Assembly (NCBI RefSeq): GCF_001571245.1
Contig: NZ_BCTK01000001.1
Span: forward strand, 1,426,001 to 1,490,000
Direction of reading: 5' to 3'
Length of the DNA stretch: 64,000 nucleotides
From: Achromobacter piechaudii NBRC 102461
GTDB lineage: Bacteria > Pseudomonadota > Gammaproteobacteria > Burkholderiales > Burkholderiaceae_B
The notes beneath the pieces are model-generated. The model was not told the DNA's origin, made no database searches, and worked only from the letters and a program-made list of their open reading frames with translations. Made by a program: the position numbers and the translations under genes. Within the stretch, counting starts at the first letter, position 1, and every line of letters starts with the position of its first letter. This document shows, piece by piece, positions 53,999 to 62,597 of this stretch.

Positions 53999-54688
53999 AT
54001 GCAAAGCCCCAAGCTCAGACTGGACCGTTCGCGCCATGCCGCGCCCCAGGTCTTCGAACATCTACGCGAACAGATCGTGTCGCTGGAACTCGCGCCCGGC
54101 GCGCCATTGTCGCGCGTGACGCTGGCCGAAACCTACGGCCTGAGCCAGACGCCGATCCGCGACGCGCTGATGCGGCTGGCCGAGGAAGCGCTCGTCGATA
54201 TCTACCCGCAGCACACCACCGTAGTGAGCCGAATCGACATCCCGGCCGCGCGGCAGGCGCACTTCCTGCGCCAATCGCTGGAACTTGAAATCGTGCATCT
54301 GCTGGCGCAGCGGCCCGACCCCATCCTGCACAAGCGGCTGCAAGCCAGCATCGACTTGCAGCACGCCAGCCACGCCAGCGGCGAATACCAGCAGTTCATC
54401 GACGCCGACCAGGCGTTTCATCGCGACATGCATCTGGCCGCGGGCGTCACCGGTTTGTGGGAATTGGAGCAGCGCTACAGCGGGCATCTGGATCGCCTGC
54501 GCCGCCTGCATCTGCCCGAAGCCGGCAAGGCGGAACGCATCATGGATGACCATCAACGCCTGCTGGACGCCATCGTCGCGCAGGACCCCTCCGCCGCCCA
54601 GCGCATCCTGCGCGAGCATTTGTCGGGCACCTTGAGCCAGGTGGCCGAGATCTGCAAGCGCTATCCGGAATACGTGCTGGTGCAGTAG
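53999..54688 (+). CDS. GntR-family (FCD) transcriptional regulator
   Basis: 229 residues. The winged helix reads APQVFEHLREQIVSLELAPG then APLSRVTLAETYGLSQTPIR, with the GntR signature PIRDALMRLAEEALVDIYPQ. The C-terminal FCD domain has the metal and ligand residues D-x-x-F-H (IDADQAFHRDMHLAAG), and later His in DHQRLLDAIVAQD and REHL. It is divergent from the dehydratase operon and next to a palindrome. The ligand is likely a sugar acid or its breakdown product. Confidence 0.9.
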   Translation: MQSPKLRLDRSRHAAPQVFEHLREQIVSLELAPGAPLSRVTLAETYGLSQTPIRDALMRLAEEALVDIYPQHTTVVSRIDIPAARQAHFLRQSLELEIVHLLAQRPDPILHKRLQASIDLQHASHASGEYQQFIDADQAFHRDMHLAAGVTGLWELEQRYSGHLDRLRRLHLPEAGKAERIMDDHQRLLDAIVAQDPSAAQRILREHLSGTLSQVAEICKRYPEYVLVQ

Positions 54689-54699
54689 GCCGGCGCGGG

Positions 54700-56022
54700 C
54701 TAGTCCAGCGGATACCGCCTGATGACGGTCTTGCCGTCGCGCTCGGCCAGCGACAGCAGGCCATCGCCCGACAGGTCCAGTCCGATCAGGCCGTTTTCCA
54801 CGTCCTGCGGCATTTGAAACGGCCGCCAGCTCTTGCCCTGATCGCGGGTGTAGAAATACGTCTTGGTGTACTCGTTGAACGACAGCAGGTGGTCGGCGTA
54901 GGTCTTGATGACCCAGGCGTTTGGCCCGAACCAGGCATCGTCGATCCAGCTGGCCGTGCCCTGCACGCTGGGCGATTTGGCAAGCCGACGCCACGAGCGA
55001 TCGGCCTTGTCCAGTTCGAAGATGGTGTCGCCCCGGGTTTCAAACACAGGCTGATCGCGCGTGTACAGCGCGTCGGGCGCCGACGCAGGCACCGGTGGCA
55101 CGCCTTGCGCAATGCGAAACGCGGGCGGTGCGCCGTCCTGGAATTGCACTTCAAAACGGCGGGTCTCAAGTACCTCGTTGCGATGCGAGGCGTCCAGGCT
55201 GATGCGCGTGCGCCAGCTCCAGCCCAGCGCGTGCTTGTCGTCCAGCGGATACAGCGACCAGTCGTACGCCAGTTGATCGTCCGCGTGCTGGCTGCCCGGC
55301 CGGGCGGCCTCTTCACGAAACGCGCGGTCAAAGGATTTGGTGTCGGGCCAGACCTGATCGTCCAGCCGCGTGGCCGACCAGCTGCGGGCGCCGTCCTCGC
55401 TGATCAAAAGACGCTGCCCCGATTCGTGGCGCTCCAGCGCGATGACGCGTTCCTCTGTCAGGAACACGGTGTATTGCCGGGGCCCGCCCAGCGCGATATC
55501 GGGCGCGTAGGTCCAGGTCTTGCCCAGGTCGTCCGAGCGCAGCACGTCCCAGTCCGCCGCCACATCGTCGCGCGCCGCCACGGCCCGGGCGGCGCTGACC
55601 AGATACAGCGTGCCGCCATCGGGCGTGCCGATCAGGCTGACACCGGTGTCGCCACGGATCGATCCCAGCAATTCGAACACGCCCGTACCCAGTCCGCCGT
55701 AGATCAGGTTGCGCGTCTCGGCCAACTGCCACGGGGCGGGCTGGCGCGCGTCAAAGCCCGGCAGCAGCGCGTCCAGCAGAGGCGCGCGCTCCAGGCCGGC
55801 CAGATCCTTGCCGCCCACCAGGCGCTGACCGATCAACAGTTGGCGTTCGCCGAACCGTTGCAGCGATACGCGCGACGAGGACGCCAGCGGCAGCCCGTTC
55901 AGTTCGCCGATCACTTCACTGCGTGTCAGCGGCTGGCCCATGGGCACCAGCTGGTAGATGCCGTAGCCAAGAACCGCCGCGGCAGCGATCGCAGCGCCGC
56001 TGGCAAGCAGTCTTAGGTTCAT
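54700..56022 (-). CDS. Exported or membrane-anchored Asp-box (BNR) protein
   Basis: 440 residues from the ATG at 56022 (MNLRLLASGAAIAAAAVLGY), which begins a single N-terminal helix without a clear cleavage site. Three sialidase-like Asp-boxes are visible: SDDLGKTWTY, SEDGARSWSA and TRDQGKSWRP, so a beta-propeller is likely. Catalytic sialidase residues cannot be identified. Asp-box propellers also occur in photosynthesis and carbohydrate-binding proteins. It stands alone; function unknown. The ribosome site is weak and distant. Confidence 0.65.
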   Translation of the reverse strand: MNLRLLASGAAIAAAAVLGYGIYQLVPMGQPLTRSEVIGELNGLPLASSSRVSLQRFGERQLLIGQRLVGGKDLAGLERAPLLDALLPGFDARQPAPWQLAETRNLIYGGLGTGVFELLGSIRGDTGVSLIGTPDGGTLYLVSAARAVAARDDVAADWDVLRSDDLGKTWTYAPDIALGGPRQYTVFLTEERVIALERHESGQRLLISEDGARSWSATRLDDQVWPDTKSFDRAFREEAARPGSQHADDQLAYDWSLYPLDDKHALGWSWRTRISLDASHRNEVLETRRFEVQFQDGAPPAFRIAQGVPPVPASAPDALYTRDQPVFETRGDTIFELDKADRSWRRLAKSPSVQGTASWIDDAWFGPNAWVIKTYADHLLSFNEYTKTYFYTRDQGKSWRPFQMPQDVENGLIGLDLSGDGLLSLAERDGKTVIRRYPLD

Positions 56023-56168
56023 GACGACAACGTATCCTGGAGCATGAGTACCCGCCTTTCGGCCGGCGACTTTTAGAGAATGGGCGAAACTATAGCGCGT
56101 TGCGCGACGTTCTCTATACTGGCGTGACATACTCTTACGCCGCATTTGGCCACACACGGAACCCGGAC

Positions 56169-56738
56169 ATGATCGCAAGGCACGCCCCTCTTCCTCTCGC
56201 CCTGCTCGTCTTTTCGGCAGCCGCCTGGGGGCAGCCGGGTCCAGCCGCCGCGCCCGAAGCCTGCGCGGCCATCACGGTGCGCGAAGGCGATCCCATCCCG
56301 CCCGACGCCTGCGCGGTCAACATCGTGCCGCGTGACCTGGGCGTATCGGGCATCAGCTTCGGCGAGGCCCCCGCCTGGACGCCGCTGGACCCGAAAGCCA
56401 TGCCCGGCGTGTTCTACGACAGCGCATCGATCGCGCCGATGTCTGAACGGCCGGTCGTGATGGCGGTGACCGTGGCGTGGTTCTACGCGCAGCCGCGCGT
56501 GTCTGAAACCAACGGCCAGCCGTACGGATCGGTGTCGCAACCGATCATCCTCAATTGCAGCGCCAACACCTACACCGTCACCCAGACCCAGCACTACGCC
56601 GGCAACAACGCCACCGGCGCGCTGGTGGAATCGATACCCGTGGCGGGCATCCACAACGCGCCGGTCGCGCGCGACCCGGTGCAGCGCAAGCTGCGCGACG
56701 TGGTCTGCCCCACGTCGGGCAAGAGCGCACGCAAGTAG
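56169..56738 (+). CDS. Small exported protein of unknown function
   Basis: 189 residues from the ATG at 56169. The signal peptide MIARHAPLPLALLVFSAAAW is cleaved near WG-QPG. The mature part is Pro/Ala-rich, with paired cysteines (ACAAITVREG, DACAVNIVPRDLG, LNCSANTYTV, VVCPTSGK) that could form two disulfides. The YTVTQTQHYAGNNATGALVE segment suggests surface-structure-like beta strands. No family is recognised; single gene, convergent with metY. Confidence 0.65.
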   Translation: MIARHAPLPLALLVFSAAAWGQPGPAAAPEACAAITVREGDPIPPDACAVNIVPRDLGVSGISFGEAPAWTPLDPKAMPGVFYDSASIAPMSERPVVMAVTVAWFYAQPRVSETNGQPYGSVSQPIILNCSANTYTVTQTQHYAGNNATGALVESIPVAGIHNAPVARDPVQRKLRDVVCPTSGKSARK

Positions 56739-56774
56739 GCGGTAGCGGGCAACGTGCACGCCCGCTCATCGGGG

Positions 56775-56803
56775 TGCTGCGCAAGCGCCTGGCTTGCGCA
56801 GCA
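56775..56803. terminator. Hairpin between the exported protein and metY
   Basis: TGCTGCGCAAG-N7-CTTGCGCAGCA is a perfect 11-base-pair stem between two convergent genes. No T run follows on either strand, so it may act as a stem-loop 3' end or a weak terminator. Confidence 0.5.
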
Positions 56804-56808
56804 GCGGC

Positions 56809-58104
56809 CTACACCTGCGCCAGCGCCTGTTCCAGATCCGCGATCAGGTCGTCGATATGCTCGATACCGATCGACAGGCGAACGGTCTCTTCGCGCACGC
56901 CGGCCTTTTGCAGCTCTTCGGGATTCAACTGGCGATGCGTGGTGGACGCCGGATGAGTCGCCAGCGACTTGGAATCGCCGATGTTGACCAGCCGCGTGAA
57001 CAGCTGCAACGCGTCCTGGAAGCGCGCGCCCGCGTCACGCCCGCCCTTCACGCCGAACGTGAACAGGCCCGGCACCTTGCCACCCATGTATTTCTGGGCC
57101 AGCGCGTGGTCGGGATGGTCCGGCAGGCCGGCGTAATTGACCCACTCCACCTTCGGATGTTCGCGCAGGAAATTGGCCACCTTGACGGCGTTCTCGACAA
57201 TGCGGTCCACGCGCAGCGCCAGCGTCTCGATGCCTTGCAGGATCTGGAACGAGTTGAACGGCGAAATCGCCGCGCCGGTATTGCGCAGCGGCACGACGCG
57301 CGCGCGGCCGATGTAGGCGGCCGGCCCGAACGCCTCGGTGTAGACCACGCCGTGGTAGCTCACGTCCGGTTCGTTCAGGCGCGCAAAGCGGGCCTTGTGC
57401 TCGGCCCACGGGAACTTGCCCGAGTCGATGATGGCGCCGCCCAGGCTGGTGCCGTGGCCGCCCAGGTACTTGGTCAGCGATTGCACCACGATGTCCGCGC
57501 CGTGTTCGATGGGGCGCAGCAGGTACGGCGACGGCACGGTGTTATCCACGATCAGCGGCAGTCCGTGGCGGTGCGCCAGCTCGGCCAGCGCGGCGATGTC
57601 GGTGATGTTGCCCAGCGGGTTGCCGACCGACTCGGCGAAGATGGCCTTGGTGTTCTCGTCGATCTGCGCTTCGAACGCGGCCAGGTCGCTGGGGTTGGCG
57701 AAGCGCGTCGTGATGCCGTATTGCGGCAAGGTGTGCGCGAACAGGTTGTAGGTGCCGCCGTACAGCGTGCTGGACGACACGATGTTGTCGCCCGCCTGCG
57801 CGATGGTCATGATGGCGTAGGTGACAGCGGCCTGCCCCGACGCCAGCGCGAGCGCCGCGATGCCGCCTTCCAGCGCGGCCACGCGCTGCTCCAGCACGTC
57901 GGTGGTGGGGTTCATGATGCGGGTATAGATATTGCCCGGCACCTTCAGATCGAACAGGTCCGCGCCATGCTGCGTGTTGTCGAACGCGTAGGCCACGGTT
58001 TGATAGATCGGCACGGCCACGGCGCGCGTCGTCGGGTCGGGACGATAACCGCCATGCACCGCCACGGTTTCCAAACGCCAATTCGGTTTCTTCGGTTCAG
58101 TCAT
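56809..58104 (-). CDS. metY: O-acetylhomoserine sulfhydrylase
   Basis: 431 residues from the ATG at 58104, with an AGGAGA ribosome site 6 bases upstream. The start VAVHGGYRPDPTTRAVAVPI then YQTVAYAFDNTQHGADLF is diagnostic of MetY. The PLP lysine lies in DIVVQSLTKYLGGHGTSLGG, and the long insertion EAFGPAAYIGRARVVPLRNT separates MetY from MetB and MetZ. Reaction: O-acetylhomoserine plus sulfide to homocysteine plus acetate, giving direct sulfhydrylation for methionine synthesis. Single gene; the 100 bases upstream show no SAM riboswitch pattern. Confidence 0.93.
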   Translation of the reverse strand: MTEPKKPNWRLETVAVHGGYRPDPTTRAVAVPIYQTVAYAFDNTQHGADLFDLKVPGNIYTRIMNPTTDVLEQRVAALEGGIAALALASGQAAVTYAIMTIAQAGDNIVSSSTLYGGTYNLFAHTLPQYGITTRFANPSDLAAFEAQIDENTKAIFAESVGNPLGNITDIAALAELAHRHGLPLIVDNTVPSPYLLRPIEHGADIVVQSLTKYLGGHGTSLGGAIIDSGKFPWAEHKARFARLNEPDVSYHGVVYTEAFGPAAYIGRARVVPLRNTGAAISPFNSFQILQGIETLALRVDRIVENAVKVANFLREHPKVEWVNYAGLPDHPDHALAQKYMGGKVPGLFTFGVKGGRDAGARFQDALQLFTRLVNIGDSKSLATHPASTTHRQLNPEELQKAGVREETVRLSIGIEHIDDLIADLEQALAQV

Positions 58105-58194
58105 GTGTCTCTCCTGTTTATCGATGGTTCGATGTTGCTTGTTATCAATGCCGAAGGGCCAGTGCCCGTAACCATACTTCACGCGGGGCGCGTA

Positions 58195-58590
58195 TCAGCG
58201 CATATTCTTCGCTGCCGCTGCCTTGATCAGCGCCTTGAACGCCCGCTCGTCAATGGCTTCGCCTTCATGGATGTCGATGGCGCGCCGGGCGTTGCCGTCC
58301 AGGCTGGCGTTGAACAGTCGCGCCGGGTCCTCAAGCGCTGCGCCCTTCATGAACGTGAGTTTGACGGCGCTCTTGTAGGTTTCTCCCGTACACAGGATGC
58401 CGCCGCGTTCCCACACCGGCACGCCGCGCCACTTCCATGTTTCCAGCACATCGGGCAGCGCCTCCTTGATCAAAGCGCGAACGCGGGCAAGCGTCGCGCC
58501 GCGCCAATCGCCTAACTCTCGGATGCGTGCATCGATTCTGTCGGACGCGGTCGGTTCCGCGCCGCTTGGAACTGCCGTTGTCATCGCCAT
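58195..58590 (-). CDS. DUF1801-family protein
   Basis: 131 residues from the ATG at 58590, which has an AGGGGAA ribosome site. The family pattern is clear: LARVRALIKEALPDVLETWK then WRGVPVWERGGILCTGETYK and VKLTFMKGAALEDPARLFNA. This YdhG/DUF1801 fold is related to iron-chaperone frataxin-like CyaY/Fra proteins, though its role is uncertain. It lies between metY and a LysR gene, all leftward. Confidence 0.82.
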   Translation of the reverse strand: MAMTTAVPSGAEPTASDRIDARIRELGDWRGATLARVRALIKEALPDVLETWKWRGVPVWERGGILCTGETYKSAVKLTFMKGAALEDPARLFNASLDGNARRAIDIHEGEAIDERAFKALIKAAAAKNMR

Positions 58591-58619
58591 GCCACTTCCC
58601 CTCTCATACCCGACGGCCC

Positions 58620-59591
58620 TCACCCCGCGCGCGAATCCAGCGCGGTGCGATTCAGGAAACGGTCGAAGGCGCTCAGGTAGGCGACTTCTACTGTGGTCAG
58701 CTTGCGTTGCTTGTGCCACGTCAGGAACACGTCGATCTCGGCAACCGATTCGGCGGGTGGCAGCCGCCGCAGATCGCCGCTCATGACATCCTGGCGGATC
58801 AGGTGTTCGGGCAGGAAGCTCAGGCCGATGCCGGCCACCACCATGCGCCGTATCTCTTCGATATTGGGCGAGGTGCCCACGATGCGTCCCGTAAAACCCT
58901 GCTGATCCCGAAAGATGGTCAAGGGTGACAGCGTATCGCCGATCTGGTCGCTGGCAAAGCACACGAAGTTCTGGTCCATCAGGTCTTCGAGGCTGACGCG
59001 CGGCTTGGTGAACAGCGGGTGATGGCGGCCGCAGACCACCGCGTAGTGGTGCCGCAGGAACAAGCGGCGCTCCAGCGCCTCGACCGGCTTGCGGCACAGG
59101 CAGATGCCCAGCGCGGGCACGCGCTTGGCCAGGGCGTCCAGGATCGCCGCGCTGGGCAGCACGTCCACGTGGAATTCGATCTTGGGATAGCGCCGATGAA
59201 ATTGCGCCAGGAAGTCGTCGTAGGCCGGGCTTTGCACCTTGCTCATGACCAGCAGCCGCAACGTGCCGGCGATTTCCGCGCGGTCCTGGGTGGCGGCGTT
59301 TTCAATGCGCGCCATCGTGCCGTACATGTCGCGCGCAATCGCGTAGATCTCGTCGCCCAGGCCGGTCAGGCGGAACTCGCCATTGCGCCGATGCAGCAGC
59401 AGGCCGCCCACCGCCTCTTCCAGCCGCTTGAGCGCCTGGCTGACCGCCGGCTGGCTCAGGTGCAGCGCCTGCGCCGCGCGGCCCACGCCGCGTTCCTGCA
59501 CGACGAACATGAAGGTGCGCAAGAGATTCCAGTCCATGCGTTCGGGCGCGAGCGGCTGTGACGGCGGAGTGCGGGCAGGCGGTTGGGGCAT
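58620..59591 (-). CDS. LysR-family transcriptional regulator
   Basis: 323 residues from the ATG at 59591; an alternative ATG at 59537 (MDWNLLRTFMFVVQERGVGR) gives the more usual LysR start and may be correct. The helix-turn-helix reads AAQALHLSQPAVSQALKRLE. The effector part contains DVLPSAAILDALAKRVPALG and HPLFTKPRVSLEDLMDQNFV. It follows the amidohydrolase-MHS operon after a terminator, and a palindrome upstream of that operon may be its target. Confidence 0.88.
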   Translation of the reverse strand: MPQPPARTPPSQPLAPERMDWNLLRTFMFVVQERGVGRAAQALHLSQPAVSQALKRLEEAVGGLLLHRRNGEFRLTGLGDEIYAIARDMYGTMARIENAATQDRAEIAGTLRLLVMSKVQSPAYDDFLAQFHRRYPKIEFHVDVLPSAAILDALAKRVPALGICLCRKPVEALERRLFLRHHYAVVCGRHHPLFTKPRVSLEDLMDQNFVCFASDQIGDTLSPLTIFRDQQGFTGRIVGTSPNIEEIRRMVVAGIGLSFLPEHLIRQDVMSGDLRRLPPAESVAEIDVFLTWHKQRKLTTVEVAYLSAFDRFLNRTALDSRAG

Positions 59592-59606
59592 GGCGGACAG
59601 GGTCGT

Positions 59607-59640
59607 AAAAAAGGGCCGGGGGAAAATCCACGCCGGCCCT
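59607..59640 (-). terminator. Rho-independent terminator after the amidohydrolase operon
   Basis: On the minus strand AGGGCCGG-N13-CCGGCCCT is followed directly by a run of six T. It lies 18 bases past the stop of the amidohydrolase gene and separates this operon from the LysR gene. Confidence 0.75.
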
Positions 59641-59657
59641 GCCGCTGACCCCGCGCG

Positions 59658-60677
59658 TCAGACGCCGGCCAGACCCGCGAAGAAGCGCGATGCGTTGGAT
59701 TCCAAACCGTCGATATAGTAGCCGCCTTCCTGCACGATCAGCGTGGGCAGGCGCAGCGCGCCGACCTCGCCGCCCAGGCGCTCGAAACCGTCTTCGGTCA
59801 CGCTCACCATGGCTTGCGGATCTTTCTCGAAAATGTCGAAACCCAGGGACAGGACCAGCGCGTCGGGCTGGAACAGTTCGATGGCGCGGCGCGCCTGCGC
59901 CAGGCGCTCGAAGAACACGGATTCCGGGGAACCATGCGGCATCGGCAGGTTGATGTTGTAGCCGTAGCCCTCGCCCGCGCCGCGCTCGTCCTCGAAGCCC
60001 GCGACCACGGGGTAGAAGTTTTCCGGATCGCCATGGATCGACACGTACAGCACGTCGCTGCGTTCGTAGAAAATTTCCTGGATGCCCTGGCCGTGGTGCA
60101 TGTCGGTGTCCAGGATCGCCACGCGCGGGAATCGGGAAGTCAGCCGCTGCGCCGCGATTGCCGCATTGTTCAGGTAGCAGAAGCCCCCCGCTGCGTCGCG
60201 TCGCGCGTGATGGCCGGGCGGACGGCAGATGGCGTAGGCGTGGCGGTCGCCGGCCAGCAGCGCTTCGGCGCCCGCCACCGCGCATTGCGCCGACCAGTAG
60301 GCCGATTGCCAGGTCTGCGGGCCGACCGGGCAACTGCCGTCGGCCAGGTAGCGCCCGGCCTTGGCCAGCACCCCGCGCAGCGCGTTGGGTTCGCGCACGA
60401 AGACGTTCGACACCACCTCGCCGCCCCAATCGCCCGGCAGCTTCATCCAGTCATCGTGGGCATCCTGCAAGAAACGCAGATAGTCCAGCGAGTGCACCGC
60501 CGCCAACGCGCCCGCGCCATGATCGGCCGGCGCCTGCACGTCAAAGCCCAGCTTGTGCGCCGCCTGCACCAGCCCGTCCAGTCGCGCCGGCACTTCTTGC
60601 GGCGTGCGCATCTTGCCGCGCGAAAAATAAGTCTGGGGATGATGCAGCTTCTGGTCGTCGTGAAAAAATGCCTTCAT
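59658..60677 (-). CDS. Acetylpolyamine amidohydrolase (histone deacetylase family)
   Basis: 339 residues. The zinc-hydrolase signatures are complete: CRPPGHHARRDAAGGFCYLN with the charge-relay H156-H157, ILDTDMHHGQGIQEIFYERS with D190/D192 and H194, the zinc-binding Asp in LSLGFDIFEKDP, and the catalytic Tyr in VQEGGYYIDGLESN. The start MKAFFHDDQKLHHPQTYFSR then GKMRTPQEVPARLDGL is the APAH subgroup, which deacetylates acetylputrescine and related polyamines. It overlaps the MHS carrier gene by 4 bases, pointing to import and use of acetylated polyamines. Confidence 0.9.
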   Translation of the reverse strand: MKAFFHDDQKLHHPQTYFSRGKMRTPQEVPARLDGLVQAAHKLGFDVQAPADHGAGALAAVHSLDYLRFLQDAHDDWMKLPGDWGGEVVSNVFVREPNALRGVLAKAGRYLADGSCPVGPQTWQSAYWSAQCAVAGAEALLAGDRHAYAICRPPGHHARRDAAGGFCYLNNAAIAAQRLTSRFPRVAILDTDMHHGQGIQEIFYERSDVLYVSIHGDPENFYPVVAGFEDERGAGEGYGYNINLPMPHGSPESVFFERLAQARRAIELFQPDALVLSLGFDIFEKDPQAMVSVTEDGFERLGGEVGALRLPTLIVQEGGYYIDGLESNASRFFAGLAGV

Positions 60678-62026
60678 GCTTGCTGATCCTTCAGTTGAAA
60701 TTGTTCAGTGCGCTGGCCGACATTGCCCAGCAGCAGGACGGACACCAGGGAAAGCAACGAAATCGCCGAGAACAGCAGCGCCAACGGCCACCACTGGCCC
60801 TTGAAATTCTCGGCCAGCACCGTGCCCAGCAGCGGCGTCAGGCCGCCGAAGATGGCGCCGGACAACTGATACGCCATCGAAATGCCGGTGTAGCGGATGC
60901 GGGTCGGAAAGCTGTCGCTGACATAGCCCGCGATGACGGCGTAGTAAGCGCCCATGAAGAGTACCGCCACGCCCACGCCCAGCGTAATACTGGTAAGCGA
61001 GCCCTGGTCGACCAGGTTGAACATCGCGTAGGGCGTGAAGATCGAGGCGAACGCCATGGCGCCCAGAAAGCGCAGGTTGCCCACGCGGCTGGCGATATAG
61101 GCCGACAGCGGCGTGATGAAGAACTGCATGATGGACACCACCAGCAGGCAGTCCAGGATGACCGCGCGGTTCAGGCCCACGTACTGTGTGGTGTACGCGA
61201 TCATGAACGTGTTGGTGAAGTAAAAGCCCGCGATGCCCAGCACGTTGGCGCCGACGGCCAGCGCCAGCAAGCCGGGTGCGCCGCGCAGCACCTGCGACAG
61301 CGGCGCCTGCGCGGGCTTGGCGACACGACGCGTGGCGTCGGCTTTGTCACGCGCAGCCTGCGCGGCCTGCTCCGCGATGAAGTCGGGCGATTCGTTCACG
61401 CTCAGGCGGATCACGAAGCCCACCGCCAGCAACACCGCCGAGAACAGGAACGGCACGCGCCAGCCCCAACTGAGAAACGCCTCGTCATCCAGGCCGGTGA
61501 CCAGCTTGAACATCAGCATCGACAGGATCAGGCCGGCCGGGCTGCCCAACTGCGCGAACGAAGCAAAGAAGGTGCGTTTGCTTTTGTCCGGCGAATGCTC
61601 GCCAGCCATCAACACCGCCCCGCCCCATTCCCCGCCCACCGCGATGCCTTGCACAATGCGCAGCAGGATCAGCAGCACGGGGGCCCAGACGCCGATGGAT
61701 GCGTGCGTGGGCAACAGGCCGATCAACACGGTGACCGTGCCCATCATCACCAAGGTGATCACCAGCGATTTCTTGCGGCCGATTTTGTCCCCGATATGGC
61801 CGAAGATCGCACCGCCCAGCGGCCGCGCGAAAAAGCCGACCGCAAAGGTGCCGAAGGCGGCCAAGGTGCCATAAAAGCCCGTGGCCGATGGAAAGAACAA
61901 TTTTCCGAACACCAGCGCGGCGGCGGTGGCGTAGATGTAGAAGTCGTACCACTCGATCATGGTGCCGACGAAAGCGGCGGTAGACGCACGCACCGGCTGG
62001 TGCCCCGTCGCGGAATTTCCCCTCAT
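60674..62026 (-). CDS. MHS-family MFS transporter
   Basis: 450 residues, twelve helices. TIEWYDFYIYATAAALVFGK is the metabolite:H+ symporter family start, and GHIGDKIGRKKSLVITLVMM is the loop 2-3 motif. The mid-loop QGIAVGGEWGGAVLMAGEHS then PDKSKRTFFASFAQLGSPAG is also typical. Carries organic anions, betaines or amines with protons. Its 4-base overlap with the acetylpolyamine amidohydrolase gene suggests an acetylated amine substrate. A palindrome lies 61 bases before the start. Confidence 0.9.
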   Translation of the reverse strand: MRGNSATGHQPVRASTAAFVGTMIEWYDFYIYATAAALVFGKLFFPSATGFYGTLAAFGTFAVGFFARPLGGAIFGHIGDKIGRKKSLVITLVMMGTVTVLIGLLPTHASIGVWAPVLLILLRIVQGIAVGGEWGGAVLMAGEHSPDKSKRTFFASFAQLGSPAGLILSMLMFKLVTGLDDEAFLSWGWRVPFLFSAVLLAVGFVIRLSVNESPDFIAEQAAQAARDKADATRRVAKPAQAPLSQVLRGAPGLLALAVGANVLGIAGFYFTNTFMIAYTTQYVGLNRAVILDCLLVVSIMQFFITPLSAYIASRVGNLRFLGAMAFASIFTPYAMFNLVDQGSLTSITLGVGVAVLFMGAYYAVIAGYVSDSFPTRIRYTGISMAYQLSGAIFGGLTPLLGTVLAENFKGQWWPLALLFSAISLLSLVSVLLLGNVGQRTEQFQLKDQQA

Positions 62027-62086
62027 GGCTTATCTCTCTTAGGTGGTTGAGGTCGATCAGGCCATCGTTATAGCCCTCGACCCACC

Positions 62087-62103
62087 ATAAGAAAAATTCT
62101 TAT
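62087..62103. promoter_or_regulatory. Candidate operator upstream of the MHS-amidohydrolase operon
   Basis: ATAAGAA-AAA-TTCTTAT is a perfect 7+3+7 palindrome in an AT-rich patch, followed at 62104 by another TTCTTAT. It lies 61 bases before the carrier start. The LysR gene beyond the operon is a plausible binder. Confidence 0.55.
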
Positions 62104-62177
62104 TTCTTATCTTCCGAATTACTTTGCCTAATGAGTAGAAACCCTTAAACAGGGCGGTAGCGCAGAGGGTTTGCGCA

Positions 62178-62597
62178 TCAAGCAGCGGGCCGCAGCCACG
62201 CCGGCCGTGGCGCGGCGTCCAGCCAGTTCTTGACGATCAGCCCCAGCTCCGTGTCGCCCGATATCCGCAGCCGTCGTTGGAAGAACAAGGTGTCGGCATC
62301 GGTGTCGCCGCGCGCCATGCTCAACAGGTCGGCCCACGCCGCGCCCAGTTCCAGATGCGCGGGTGCGCCCGTCCACACCGGACGAAACGCCCCGCCCTGC
62401 ACAGCGAAGCAGGCGCGCACGCCCAGGTCTTCGACGGTGATGGCGAAACTGCGGCCGTCCAGTTCGGCGGGCGGAGTCAGCCACTTGAAGCGTCGGGCCA
62501 GTTCCAGCCCGGCCACCATGTGCAGCGAGGCCAGCGGTGCGGGCACGCGCCGGCCCAGCGCGGCCAGCAGGGATGGCGCTTTTCCAGAACCTGTCAT
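62178..62597 (-). CDS. ubiT: SCP2-domain accessory factor of O2-independent ubiquinone synthesis
   Basis: 139 residues, with an SCP2 lipid-binding fold: LDGRSFAITVEDLGVRACFA then LELGAAWADLLSMARGDTDA and TLFFQRRLRISGDTELGLIV, the latter being the common SCP2/UbiT/UbiJ end. UbiT helps UbiU-UbiV hydroxylate the quinone ring without oxygen, probably by presenting the lipid. Its start overlaps ubiV by 4 bases. Confidence 0.85.
   Translation of the reverse strand: MTGSGKAPSLLAALGRRVPAPLASLHMVAGLELARRFKWLTPPAELDGRSFAITVEDLGVRACFAVQGGAFRPVWTGAPAHLELGAAWADLLSMARGDTDADTLFFQRRLRISGDTELGLIVKNWLDAAPRPAWLRPAA

Noticed and set aside
58105-58194. SAM or other riboswitch before metY
   Set aside because: Only 90 bases are available and no conserved core or pairing pattern could be found by eye.
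60158-62050. 630-codon plus-strand frame opposite the MHS carrier
   Set aside because: Low-complexity His/Gln/Arg translation, no motif; shadow of the carrier gene.
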